Shown here: in pieces, positions 54,415 to 64,000 of the stretch
Position numbering within the stretch: position 1 is the first letter of the stretch
Layout: the number at the start of each line of letters is the position of its first letter
Source of the DNA: Mycocentrospora acerina
Lineage: Eukaryota > Ascomycota > Dothideomycetes > Pleosporales
Assembly: GCA_022701365.1 (NCBI GenBank)
Contig: JAKUHH010000040.1
Location: 1 to 64,000 of the forward strand
Reading direction: 5' to 3'
DNA length: 64,000 nucleotides
Notes under the pieces: model-generated
The model's database searches: none
The model's input: only the letters and a program-made list of their open reading frames with translations
Told to the model about the DNA's origin: nothing
Position numbers and translations under genes: made by a program

Positions 54415-55897
54415 CTATGAATCCAACTTCATCACTCCACATAACGAACAAGTCCACCATTGATTTTCCATAAATGTCCCACACTGTAAACAATTCCACC
54501 CGATACGTCCTTGTGCTGGCTCGAATGGTGAAGCTCCTGGTCCCCTCAGGCCTGACTGCGGTGGCGGTTTCGGCAGACTAGGCGCTGACTGTGATGTATT
54601 AAAGCGTTGGTGTCGGGGAATTGGTTGCGGAGGTTGTTCTAGACCACAAGCACCACACGAAAGGAAATCGAGCGAGTTGTGCAATGTGCATTGCGGACAT
54701 GCCCATTTGTTAGGATCGGTGGGGACTGTTGAGAGTTGCGGTGAAGCAGGAGATGGTGTGGGGGGAAGTCGTTTATTGCGGTGAACTTCTTCATCGCGGG
54801 AAGTTTGACGTGTAGAGTGGTGGCCAGAGGAGGTTCTTGATCGTGATGAGGAAGCGGTAGACTTCTTCGCCAAGGGTTCTGTGACGAGTCGAGAAAGGGG
54901 CCGTCTTTGGGAGTTTGGCGGGGAATCACTTGGCGGATATGGTTGTTGTGATGAGAGAGACGAAGAGGAAAGACTTCGTTCTGTCGGTCGTGGAAGGTAT
55001 GTTGTAGGCGAAGCCGACCTTGAGGGTGGGTTACTATCAAACTGTAATCCGTTTTCGCGATCCCAGGTGAGGCCGCCCTCTCCTGTTGGTGCCCCAAGCT
55101 GTCGCATTTCCTCTTCATACATAAGGTCTTGAAGTGCTCGTGCGATCGCCAAGTCGTTTGCATCGTCTTGCTCGGCTGTTGTCCGGAAACCATCTTGCTC
55201 CTGCTGGCTTCTCAGTCTTCCAGCTTCTGAGCTCCCGCTTGCACATCCTTCAGTGATGCTGTTCCGTCTTGTTGCTGCATCTGCTATGACTTTGCGCATG
55301 TCCACACCTCGTACTGGTTGACCTCCACCTAGCTTGTTGCCGCCAGCTCTGATGTTAGTGCTTCCTCTCCGCTTCTCGGCAGCAGTTCTGGCCTGGCGGC
55401 GCATTTCATCGAGAGGAATACGCCTACCACCGAGTTTCTGGCCCTGTGATAAGAAGCCCTCGCCCGTGTAGCCTTTCATCAGGAGCGACTGGTGCTCGTC
55501 ACGTAACTCGTTCCAAAGATTATTGAAGTCAGCGTTATGTGGCCCGTAGACAATATGGGACAGCTCATGAAGTAAGGTGTCGGTAATCTGTTCCATGGAC
55601 AGGAATTGTCTAGAGTCGTAGTGATACCTCATCCGAATCAAGATCCTTTCTGTACGGTTTATATTCAGGCCTGACGCTGGTTCAGCCGCTTTCTTGAACA
55701 AGCCGAGAGAAATACCTACCGAGTAGCTGCGGCTCATCTGGCAGAAACTCAGCAAGAGTGCCGACTTTCCACCCACGCTTCCTCATCATTGGCTTGACCA
55801 TAGACGCAGCCTTGCGGAGCATGTGCAGCGCTTCCGCCTCTTTCGGTAAGTGCTTGAGATGCTCGTACGCATCGAAATGCGCATCAATCTCCCGCAT
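54415..55897 (-). CDS. WSS1: WSS1-type DNA-protein crosslink metalloprotease
   Basis: Two exons, 55897-55720 and 55670-54415, with a 49-bp intron joining QLLG/LNINRTERI, give about 477 residues. It is a WLM/SprT-like zinc protease. The active site is HELSHIVYGPH, with His94, Glu95, His98 and His104. Downstream are FNNLWNELRDEHQSLLMKGY, GQKLGGRRIP, a disordered linker and a RanBP2-type zinc finger (WACPQCTLHNSLDFLSCGACG). A second Cys2-Cys2 finger at the very C-terminus (WNCLQCGTF, WTCSLCGVM) follows. Wss1/SPRTN proteases clear proteins trapped on DNA, acting with Cdc48 and SUMO. The start is uncertain: the frame stays open 14 codons upstream without another Met, so a further 5' exon is possible. 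Confidence 0.9.
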
Positions 55898-56434
55898 CTT
55901 ATCGTCTTCTTCCAGATATCTCGGTAGATGACTTGCTTAAACTTGTGAGGGTCGTATATCCAACGTAGTGAGATGTGCTTGACAAAATTTGCAGAGACAA
56001 AGAAGCCAAATCAGAGAAGACGAGAGAGATACACAGAGGCAAAGAAATACGTAGAAGTAAAATCCAAGAAACTACTTCAGGTGGAGGCGACGACGGCCAC
56101 GTAAGCTATTCACACGTTGATAGTGGCCAACACTGATGAAAGCGCAGATCGGAAAAGACTCCAGCCTCATGCAGCGGGCGTCCAAGCACCGCGAACAGGA
56201 TATAGTGCAAACAAGATGAAAGACACATAGCAACGGGGGTCCCGTGTACAGCCTCACGACGGAACGCGCAAAGTGATACGTGCGCACGACGCGGCACTAT
56301 CTACCACGTGAGATCGCGAACGCCGCCCCACTGGTGGGGGCCTGACGTAGATGCATTGCCGTTCAGACTTCAACCACAATTTTAACATACATCAAATCCT
56401 CCACTCACACTTCTCAAATCATCATACTATTGCC
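55898..56434. promoter_or_regulatory. Divergent promoter WSS1 / DUF1776 gene
   Basis: 537 bp between head-to-head starts. A CACGTG lies at 56305-56310. No gene in this stretch; an unrecognised 5' exon of WSS1 could lie at its left end. Confidence 0.4.
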
Positions 56435-57878
56435 ATGACAAACGACGACCAGCGTTTTCTAGATGTAGTAAGTGCTCTAGGTGTCTGTTTCTCCCGCGCT
56501 AACCGATTTCAAGTTCACAGAGTACACGCAAGATGTAAAGAGTTTCACAGGATCGATATGGGACGCCAGTGACAGACATTTTGCCAACGTGGCTGGATAT
56601 GTAAAGCGACGTGTACCCGAGAACTGGCTTCCGCAACAAGCGCGACCATTACCTCCGCCACCGCTACCGCCTACTACTGTAACAGGCGCATACATTCATT
56701 CTCTCCAGGACTGGGTGTCGAGAAATCGCGCGCTGACAGCGGGGCTTGTAGCGTTTATCGGAACAGGGGGTCTTTTATTCTGGTGGGAAAGGAAGAAGTA
56801 CAATCGCAAACGGAGGGCGCGCAGAGCAGGCAACGGGGCGCGGAGGGAAGTTGTGGGTATGCGCAGTACACCAAAGGCACTCGAGAAAACATGACTGACG
56901 TCTTTAGTTATTGCTGGCCCGCCCAACTCACCCATCACGAAATCGTTATCGCTTGATCTTGAAAGGCGCGGCTTTATCGTATACATTGTGTGTTCCAATA
57001 TGGACGAAGAACAACAAGTTCTGAGCGAGTCAAGGGCTGATGTAAAGCCATTACATTTGGACGTCGCGGACACTTATGGCACACAGAAAGCCATTGAGCG
57101 CTTCAACCACATGCTCTCAACGCCACGCGTTGCTTTTACGGGAGCCGGCCCTCACAATCTCGACCTCAAGGGCGTCGTGCTGGTTCCTGATTTCATCTTT
57201 CCCTCAGGACCTATCGAGACTGTGTCCCCAGAGCTCTGGTCCGACGCATTGAACGCCAAAGTGCTCAATACTATTGCCGTAACCCAAGCATTACTGCCAA
57301 CGATCTGCGAGTTCAAGTCGCGTGTCATGATGCTCACGCCAAGTATCGTGGCGTCTCTGCGGCCGCCGTTTCATAGCGTGGAGACGACGATCGTTCACGC
57401 ACTCGAAGGCTTCTTGGCGTCACTGAGGGGAGAGTTGGGTACACTCGATATTGACGTTATTCAGTTTCACCTTGGGACGTTCGACTATACCAATGTGGGC
57501 CCAAAACAACATCTTCAAAGAAGAGCACCAGACAGTCCAGATGCATGGCCAGTGACCACCAAAACGTTGTATGCCAACAATTTTGCCAACCAGAACCGCG
57601 TCGCGCAGAGCCGCGGCGTATTCAACCACACGAGCAGTTCAGGAAGCCCTCTACGTGAGCTGCACAACGCTGTGTTTGACGCGCTCACGCAGAGGCGGCC
57701 CCGCAAGGTTTGGCGCGTGGGTCGTGGAAGCGTTACCTACGACTTTGTTGGTAACTGGATCCCCGCTGGCATCGTGGGATGGATGATGGGTCTACGACGC
57801 GTCTCGCTTGACACGAATTTGGCACCAAAGCTTGAGGACAGCGTGCAGTCTTGGGAAAAGGTAGAAGCAATCGTATAG
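56435..57878 (+). CDS. DUF1776 family SDR-like membrane protein
   Basis: Three exons, 56435-56467, 56514-56856 and 56908-57878, with introns of 46 and 51 bp, give about 448 residues. The joins read FLDV/FTEY and REVV/VIAGPP. The N-terminus has helices and a Pro-rich stretch (PLPPPPLPPTT). One membrane helix (ALTAGLVAFIGTGGLLFWW) comes next, followed by a basic patch (KKYNRKRRARR). The rest is a Rossmann-like domain with VIAGPPNSPITKSLSLDLER as the degenerate nucleotide loop and LHLDVAD. The family includes yeast YNL181W/Pbr1, an essential SDR-like protein. The catalytic Tyr-x-x-x-Lys of active SDRs is not seen where expected (FHSVETTIVHALEGFLASLR). Function is unknown; probably ER-associated. 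Confidence 0.88.
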
Positions 57879-59116
57879 AGGGTGAAAAGCAACTAGGAGC
57901 TTTCGAGTACGTACAAGCTTCCTCTTCGCAGATCACGAGTTGGAAGCTAGGTGCGTCCTTCCCGAACTGTAACGGCAAAGACCATTTTCAAACCGCCCGT
58001 GCCGAGCTGCCGCTTAATCTCAGAAGCCCTCGGGTAGAACTGGGAACAATCGGGAATTGCTCCAAGGTAGGTCACACGACGGCATGCAGAGTAACGTTGT
58101 ACTACGGAAGTTGGCTTGGCATGCTTAGACTAGCCCCAAGGTTTGGTGGCTGGCACTCTCCACTCAGGTCTCAGCAATAATGGGGAACGTAGACAAAAAC
58201 AAACAAATCTCAGCCATGAAAGATGTCGTGCATTTGTGAACGGTGGTTCACGGGTTGATGAGGTAGCCGTCACAGACCCGCCCGCTCCACCTGCCCGTCG
58301 TCGACCAAATGAAGTTCAACGTGCAGGGCGTACCACGACAACGGCGTGGTCCCAATTCGGAAGCGGGCCGAGGGCGAATGTGAGATGAAACCTGCAACGT
58401 GCGCAAAGTTCCGAGTCTAGAAGCTCTCCAGGCGTTGCTGGCTGACTTCGAATGCTGAAGCACTGGATACAGCTCAACGCAGTATATGAAGAGCTCAGGG
58501 GAGAGATGAGCACACCATCACAGCTGCGCCAATAGGCGATATTTTTTCGTGAACACGATGTCGCGCTGGCGATGCAGAAGGCGCAACGGCGTCGGAGAGC
58601 TGATGCAGGGCCTAGATGGCCATTGGTGAATGGTCTTAATTTAGCAAATCCTCCCAAGACGGTTTTGGTCTGTCTCCAGACGTTTTTGGTTTGATGGCCC
58701 TGCCAAGCCACTTCTTTCTTTCAGGAGGCAGACTCTCACACACGCGAGTGCCAGAGCCTGTGCATCGCGAGGCCTGGATACTGCTGCAGCTCTCTCACTT
58801 CTCCTGTGTCAAGGGCTGTACGTACGTACACGCACTCACGGCAAGTCGCTTGGTGCTCGCTGCCACTTCCACTCCTTTGTCGCTCCCCTTTTGTCTATAG
58901 ATCTGCAAGCCAACCACACAGCCCCGAGCCTGTGGCTAGTTGACGTCGCGTTTCTAGCGTTGGCCGCCCCAGACTATCTCCCGCACCCGCATTCAGTCTT
59001 GCTCAACGCTTACCTCCTCTGCTGCTCGCATGACGGCCCATTGTCTTCGCCCGACACGCGCCTCCTCCATGAGATACCCTTGCTGAAGACGCATTCACCC
59101 ACCACGCGCCTCCGCC
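57879..59116. other. Intergenic, promoter of SEL1 protein gene
   Basis: 1.24 kb with no recognisable gene. The final 250 bases are C-rich and lead to a CGCCATGGC start context. Confidence 0.5.
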
Positions 59117-61378
59117 ATGGCACCACCACAGCGCCCCGGCGGCCTCCAGTTCCGCTCCCAGTCCTTTGACCCCCCCAGCAACGCCAGCATAGGAAGCGCC
59201 GCGAGCGCCAGCATGAGCAGCCTCTCTCTCGCCGATATTCCCAGTCCTCAGGCAGGCGAAGTTCCGCCTGCCCTCTCCCCTCTGGATGCCCTGGCCCTGC
59301 AGGGACGCCTGTTGGCGAAGCGATTTGAGCAGGCAGACAAAAGTGGGCGCCGCCTCAGTCGCCTGGCTCCGCTCACCATTCAGAACGAGTTTGGCCATCG
59401 CCCAGGCTACTTCACATCGCTGTCTTCGTCTGCGCTCAACTCTCCAAATGACGACTTGGGCGTTCCCGTTGCCCACCAGCTACCCACCAGCCCGGGACGC
59501 ATACCGCAGGCGTCGCCTCAGCAGTTCCATGCTCCTGAAAGACACAGGTCTATCTTGGCACAGTTTGGTGGTGATGAGCCACAGAGCGTCCAGTCAGCTC
59601 ATATGCGACTACCATTGGCATCTATCGGAGAGACCAGTCCTGCCGCTTCGCCGCATGGCTACTTCGACATCCCAAGAACACGCTCTCCAGAGGCTGCTGA
59701 ACACCACATCGGAGTTCACGAAGCCACGCCCATCAGCCCAAGTGTGCCTGGCCCAACGTCGCGCATGTTCCTCAGCCCGCAGCGCAATCCGTCCTCAGAC
59801 TCCCAGCCCAGGTCGCCCAGGTCGCCTAGGTTCCAACCACAGACCAACCTTCTGCCACCGAGATCGTCTAGCTCGCAGCATTCCCAGCGCTCCCCCAGAT
59901 TGTCGCCTAGCATGAGATCAGTCCAGGACAGTTCTGACGAAGTTGAGGACATGTCGCTGAGCGCCTCCTACGATTCTTTACAGCAGAATAGGAGTCTGTC
60001 ACCCAGCTTCTACCCTCAGTCTCCTTTCATGCAGACTACGCATCCCCTTGCTCGTTCTGCATCCCAATCTTCCGACTACTCAGTCGGTGGCTCCTACCTG
60101 CCGCGTCCAGCCTTCAACTTTTCCAGGCCGATGAGCAGGCAGAGCCAGAGACCTTCCGTTGACGTGAGGCCGTCACCTGGCCCACCGTCGAGACAGCAGT
60201 CTGACGAAAGTGTACACATGAGGCCATCTTTCGACACCAACACCAGACGCCAGGACTACATAGACAGTCCCACTGCAAACTATCACAGCGAGACTGTACA
60301 CACACCTGTCAGCATGGTTAGCGAAGACTGCTTCCGCCGATCAGGCGACTTCTCCACCAACCCTGCGCCATCATACACCTACTCTAAATTTGATCTACCC
60401 CGAGGGCGCAAGCTGGATCGAACTTCTGTTGGAGCCGAGAGCTTCCTGAACGATCAAATCAAGTGGGACCAGCCAAGTCAGAAGCAAACACGACCGCCAT
60501 CTCCAGAGTCGCCACCTCGTTCTTTCGATTCAGCGAGGCCACAGCAGCAAACCACGCCTGTTGCACCCTCACTTACATCGAGCAACAGTACCATACGCGC
60601 TCGACCTACTACGGCTGGCACCGAAATCACTCCGCAGGAGCATTGCGACAAGGGTATCGAGCTTCACGAGGCGGGTGAGCTCCTGAAATCTACCTATCAT
60701 CTGCGACTTGCTGCCCGTGCAGGCCTTCCGGAGGCTATGTTTTGGTATGGCTTGGCCTGTCGTCACGGCTGGGGTATGCGCGAGAACAAAGCCGAAGCGT
60801 TGGCTTGGCTTCGTCGTGCCGTCGATTCTGGACATCTGGAAGTTGCTGATGATGAAGATCAGTGCAAAAATGGGCACCCAATTGACGTTCTGAAGAAGAA
60901 GCAGCATAGAGCACGCTATGGCATTGCAATCTACGAGCTTGGCAAATGCTACATGAACGGCTGGGGTGCAGCTCAAGACAAATCCCTTGCCCTCCGTTGC
61001 TACGAGATTGCCGGGAACTGGGGCGATGCCGACGCTTTGGTAGAGGCAGGATATTGCTATGCCGAAGGTGTCGGCTGCAGGAAAGATATGAAAAAAGCTG
61101 CCAAATTTTACCGTGAGGCAGAGGCAAAGGGAGTGAGTATGATCGGTAATAGTTGGTAAGTTGTTCCACCTTAATTTTCCTACATGTTGCTCATTGTGTT
61201 CTTTAGGATCTACAAAGACAAGTACAACGACAACTCTACCGTATCGGATTCACGATCTATTCGCTCAGGACGCTCGGCGAAGAAGGATACTTCCGAGAAG
61301 AAACCTCGCGACAAGAGCCGCACAAGGGCTCTTTTCAGCCGCAAGAAGAGTGCTGTTGGATCCCCAGTCCCATATTGA
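59117..61378 (+). CDS. SEL1-repeat protein, NIF1/DSF2-like
   Basis: Two exons, 59117-61155 and 61207-61378, with a 51-bp intron joining NSW/IYKDKY, give about 736 residues. Residues 1-510 are disordered, rich in Ser/Pro with many SPR and SPS sites likely to be phosphorylated. A short conserved helix (LSPLDALALQGRLLAKRFEQ) and RPGYFTSLSSSALNSPNDDL appear early. From about residue 515 to 680 there are SEL1/TPR-like repeats: HCDKGIELHEAGELLKSTYH, AGLPEAMFWYGLACRHGWGM, IAIYELGKCYMNGWGAAQDK and ADALVEAGYCYAEGVGC. The tail is basic. Fission yeast Nif1 (a Nim1-binding mitotic inhibitor) and budding yeast Dsf2 share this layout, suggesting a role in cell-cycle or bud/septum control. Confidence 0.86.
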
Positions 61379-62323
61379 TCCTCGAAGTTGTTTGTAAATG
61401 TGCCCACGAATCATCCTTGCATTCATCTGGCGACGGCGTCCTCGGTCTTGCGATGGTTGTTTTGTTTTGCATATACCTATTCTTTCCTTGCTTTACTTGG
61501 TTTTACATTCTGCTTGATTTGTTTTCTACGATACCTGCCCAGCACATTGCTGGGCACATTACTTTTGCTTCTCTTCTTGTTCTTGCTAAAGAGCACTCGT
61601 TTTTCCTTCGACCTCCTCGACATATCGATGATTTTTTGACTTCTTGGCAAGACTTGCCTATCTCTTTGTGTATTGAATTCCATGTTTTTTTTTCTTTTTG
61701 TTTGATGATTAAGCAAGAAACTCGAGGTTTCTTTGCCCCTCATAATATAACACCGGCGTGTGAATACTGGCTGGAGCGTAGGATATGGACCTTTTGTCTT
61801 GTTTGGGTCAGGTTACGGGTGGTAGTACACACTGCGTGTATAGTATTGTACTGCTACTACGAGGATGCAGGCGAGCGGTCGACAGGTGTATATAAAACGA
61901 AGAGCTTGCTCTTCTTCAAGAGGAAAAAATGATGAAGTATTGAAGGGGACACGCTTGCTTTATCTGATGATCTGTCTACGTGACTTGATGAAGCAAATGA
62001 AGCTCAACCTATTTTGTCGCCAACTCCTCACTACTAGCGCCAAACACCTACCCTTACATCTTTACAGTCCATGAACTCTGTCACTCTTCCAAACACGTAG
62101 TTTGGACCTTGAAAATCAATCCTGTATTTAAACCTATCTCTTAATTCTATCCAATGACCTGCTGTGTCGCTCGGCGCATCTCCTTCTCCAACATCTACAA
62201 ACCTCGGCAAACCAATCCATCTCCTCATGCTGCTCATGACTCTCCACCCCCAAACATAAATGCTGCCCCAGCTTCCCCAGACTTTTTCTCGGCCCACCAA
62301 ATACTCTCCACACACTAATTACA
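61379..62323. other. Intergenic
   Basis: 3' region of the SEL1 gene, T-rich, with several open but hydrophobic frames (61375-61932) that look like translated T-rich sequence. Then the promoter of the thiolase-like gene. No gene supported. Confidence 0.45.
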
Positions 62324-64000
62324 ATGTCCTTTGAACACCCAATTATAATCGGCGTAGCTGACATAAAAAATCGGCATCCATCATCTAACCTCTCTGCCGC
62401 CAAAGAACCCTTGACCCTGATTCTGGAGGCAATACATCTAGCGATTCGCGACGCTTGCCCGTCCCCGCTATCTGCGGATGCGCTACAGGCGAAAATCAAT
62501 AGTGTGGATGTGGTAAAGACGTGGACGTGGCCATATGCGGATCTGCCGGGGTTAGTGGCAAGAGGCTTGGGGGTCGAGGAGGGGTTGAAGTGGAAAGCAT
62601 ATTCAGCACATGGGGGTGACACACCGGGGAGATTACTAGATGAGGCGTGTAGGAGGGTGGGGAGAGGCGGGTGCGAAGTTGCGGTGTTGACGGGCGGTGA
62701 GGCATTGGCTTCTTGTAGGTGGTTAATTTCTCCACGAGACGTTCATCTCAATACGGGACAGAAGGCTGCAGAAAAGAGATGTTTTCCATGGAGGATTTCT
62801 GGTTCGAGGTTGATGGAGATGAACTGGGCTGATACAATGTTTAGTATCTGCCTTTGCAGCCGCCAAACAGCTCCCTCCACCAGGTTGGACGGCGCCAGAA
62901 CAAGCCGTCGATTCGGTATTCACTCCTACAGGTCGCGATCTGGGTGACAGTATGATTTCTTCTCTCTGGCAGCGTCTTTCGAGTACTCATTCTGCGACAG
63001 ATCTTGGCGCGATTCATCAGATTGGCGCGCCGATCCATGTGTATCCGCTGTATGAGAATGCGTTCCGTGCACATCGAGGGCAGAGCGTGAAAGAGAATCA
63101 CGATGAAAGTGCGAGGCTGTATGCAGAGTTTTCAAAGGTTGCGGAGGGACATCCGTATGCATGGAATTCTGGGCGGGCGGATAGTGAGGAGGATATTGGG
63201 ACGGTGGGGAAGAAGAATAGGATGATTTGTTCACCTTGTAAGCTACTTCCCCTTCCTCTCCTCTATTTCAATCGTCTAGTGAATGCATTTAGAAAGAAGA
63301 CTGACTATTCCTTCAGATCCCCTCCTAATGAACGCTTTCAACACCGTTAATCTCGCCTCCGCCGTTCTCATTACCACCCCCACCATTGCCACATCTCTCA
63401 ACATCCCTCCATCGAAATGGATCTACCCGCTCGGCGGTGCCGGTACCCACGACTCGGATGCATTCTGGGAGCGACCCAACTTCTACTCTTCACCTAGCAT
63501 CTCACGGTCCATTGACGCCGCGCTGCAAGTCTCTAACATCACAAAACAAGATATTGACCTTTACGATATCTACTCTTGCTTTCCCATTGTACCAAAAATC
63601 GCAGCGACACATCTGAGCTTGCCGATCACGGGCGGCGAGAAGAAACTCACGTTGCTGGGCGGGTTAACGAGTTTCGGTGGCGCAGGGAACAACTACTCCA
63701 TGCATGCGTTGACAGAGATGACGAGGCAGTTAAGAGATGGGAAGGGGAAGAATGGGCTTGTGCTATGCAATGGAGGTGTACTGAGTTATCAGTATGTAGT
63801 TGTTCTGTCCAAGGAACCGAGAGTGAGCGGAGAGTATCCCGCAGAAAATCCGCTGCCGAGTCATGTTACTGATGTGGAAGTGCCGGGTCTTGTACTTGAT
63901 GCCAAGGGCGAGGCGGTTGTGGAGGTACGTTTTCATTCCTAGACTGTGGACCTGGATGAGGTTTTGTTCTGCTGGCTGGCTGTGAGATGCTAACACTTCG
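62324..64000 (+). CDS. Thiolase-like (SCP-x/acetyl-CoA acetyltransferase-like) protein, partial at right edge
   Basis: Exons 62324-62714, 62860-63237 and 63317-63924, with introns of 145 and 79 bp, give about 458 residues before the sequence ends. A GTACGT donor at 63925 and a GCTAAC branch at 63989-63994 suggest an intron whose acceptor and last exon lie just past base 64000. Readthrough would instead stop at 63942. It belongs to the thiolase fold with HPIIIGVADIKNR at the start, SMISSLWQRL, IYPLGGAGTHDSDAFWERP, DLYDIYSCFPIVPKIAA and GGLTSFGGAGNNYSMHALTE. The usual nucleophilic Cys loop is replaced by AYSAHGGDTPGRLLDE, so classic thiolase chemistry is doubtful. Possibly peroxisomal lipid metabolism, by family. 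Confidence 0.82.

Noticed and set aside
61375..61932. A 185-codon hydrophobic plus-strand open frame
   Set aside because: T-rich 3' flanking sequence translated into Phe/Leu runs; no start context or conserved motif.
1..64000. tRNA genes (search for GGTTCRA-type T-loops on both strands)
   Set aside because: Matches such as those near 15490, 19165, 38260 and 43098 have no matching acceptor stem or anticodon arm around them.

Overview
This window comes from the nuclear genome of a filamentous ascomycete. Genes are split by short introns, mostly 46-60 bp. The introns use GTRNGT donors, CTRAC-type branch points and YAG acceptors, and protein-coding islands alternate with AT-richer gene-poor stretches. 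The gene families present are typical of Pezizomycotina: rhodopsin-domain membrane proteins, CorA-like proteins without GMN, fungal APH-like kinases, DUF1776 and a NIF1/DSF2-type SEL1 protein. A dothideomycete (Pleosporales-like) source is my inference from style and content, not something proven by the sequence. I found no tRNA, rRNA, CRISPR array or intact transposon.

Layout. 1-7 kb: a PSO2/SNM1 crosslink-repair nuclease, a small zinc-ribbon ORF and a QDR/DTR-type MFS transporter. 7-9.7 kb: gene-poor, with short coding-like relics. 9.7-18.5 kb: a CorA-like membrane protein, a pirin, an APH-like kinase, an F-box protein and a seven-exon rhodopsin-domain membrane protein. 18.5-22 kb: gene-poor, dominated by a decayed second copy of the APH-like kinase carrying a GAA/CTT microsatellite. 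22-31.4 kb: a membrane protein with an N-terminal Atg8-interacting-type motif, a GT34 mannosyltransferase and a very large single-pass surface protein. 32.9-35 kb: a phosphate-type MFS transporter. 35-43 kb: a microsatellite-rich belt around a small serine-rich GPI protein. 38.8-50.2 kb: a compact housekeeping block with NOC4, ATP4, an HxxxDG acyltransferase, TFIIF-beta (TFG2), COP9 subunit 4, mitochondrial bL21m and NSA2. 50.5-64 kb: a WG/GW-repeat protein, a WSS1-type DNA-protein-crosslink protease, a DUF1776 SDR-like membrane protein, a NIF1/DSF2-like SEL1 protein and a thiolase-like protein running off the right edge.

Several housekeeping genes are arranged head to head with short shared promoters: NOC4/ATP4, TFG2/CSN4, bL21m/NSA2 and WSS1/DUF1776. 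Three ribosome-related genes (NOC4, bL21m, NSA2) lie within 12 kb. Two enzymes for covalent DNA lesions (PSO2 and WSS1) lie 50 kb apart.

The most interesting leads are these: (1) a BNIP3-like architecture, with a WxxL motif after acidic residues plus one C-terminal membrane span, in the 388-residue protein at 22.07-23.35 kb; (2) a 946-residue protein with about 14 WG/GW dipeptides that resembles an Argonaute-hook platform; (3) two apparent pseudoenzymes, an SDR-like and a thiolase-like protein, lacking the usual catalytic residues; and (4) an intact APH-like kinase with a decayed inverted copy nearby. All exon structures were read by eye from splice signals and reading-frame continuity. They have not been checked against RNA data.
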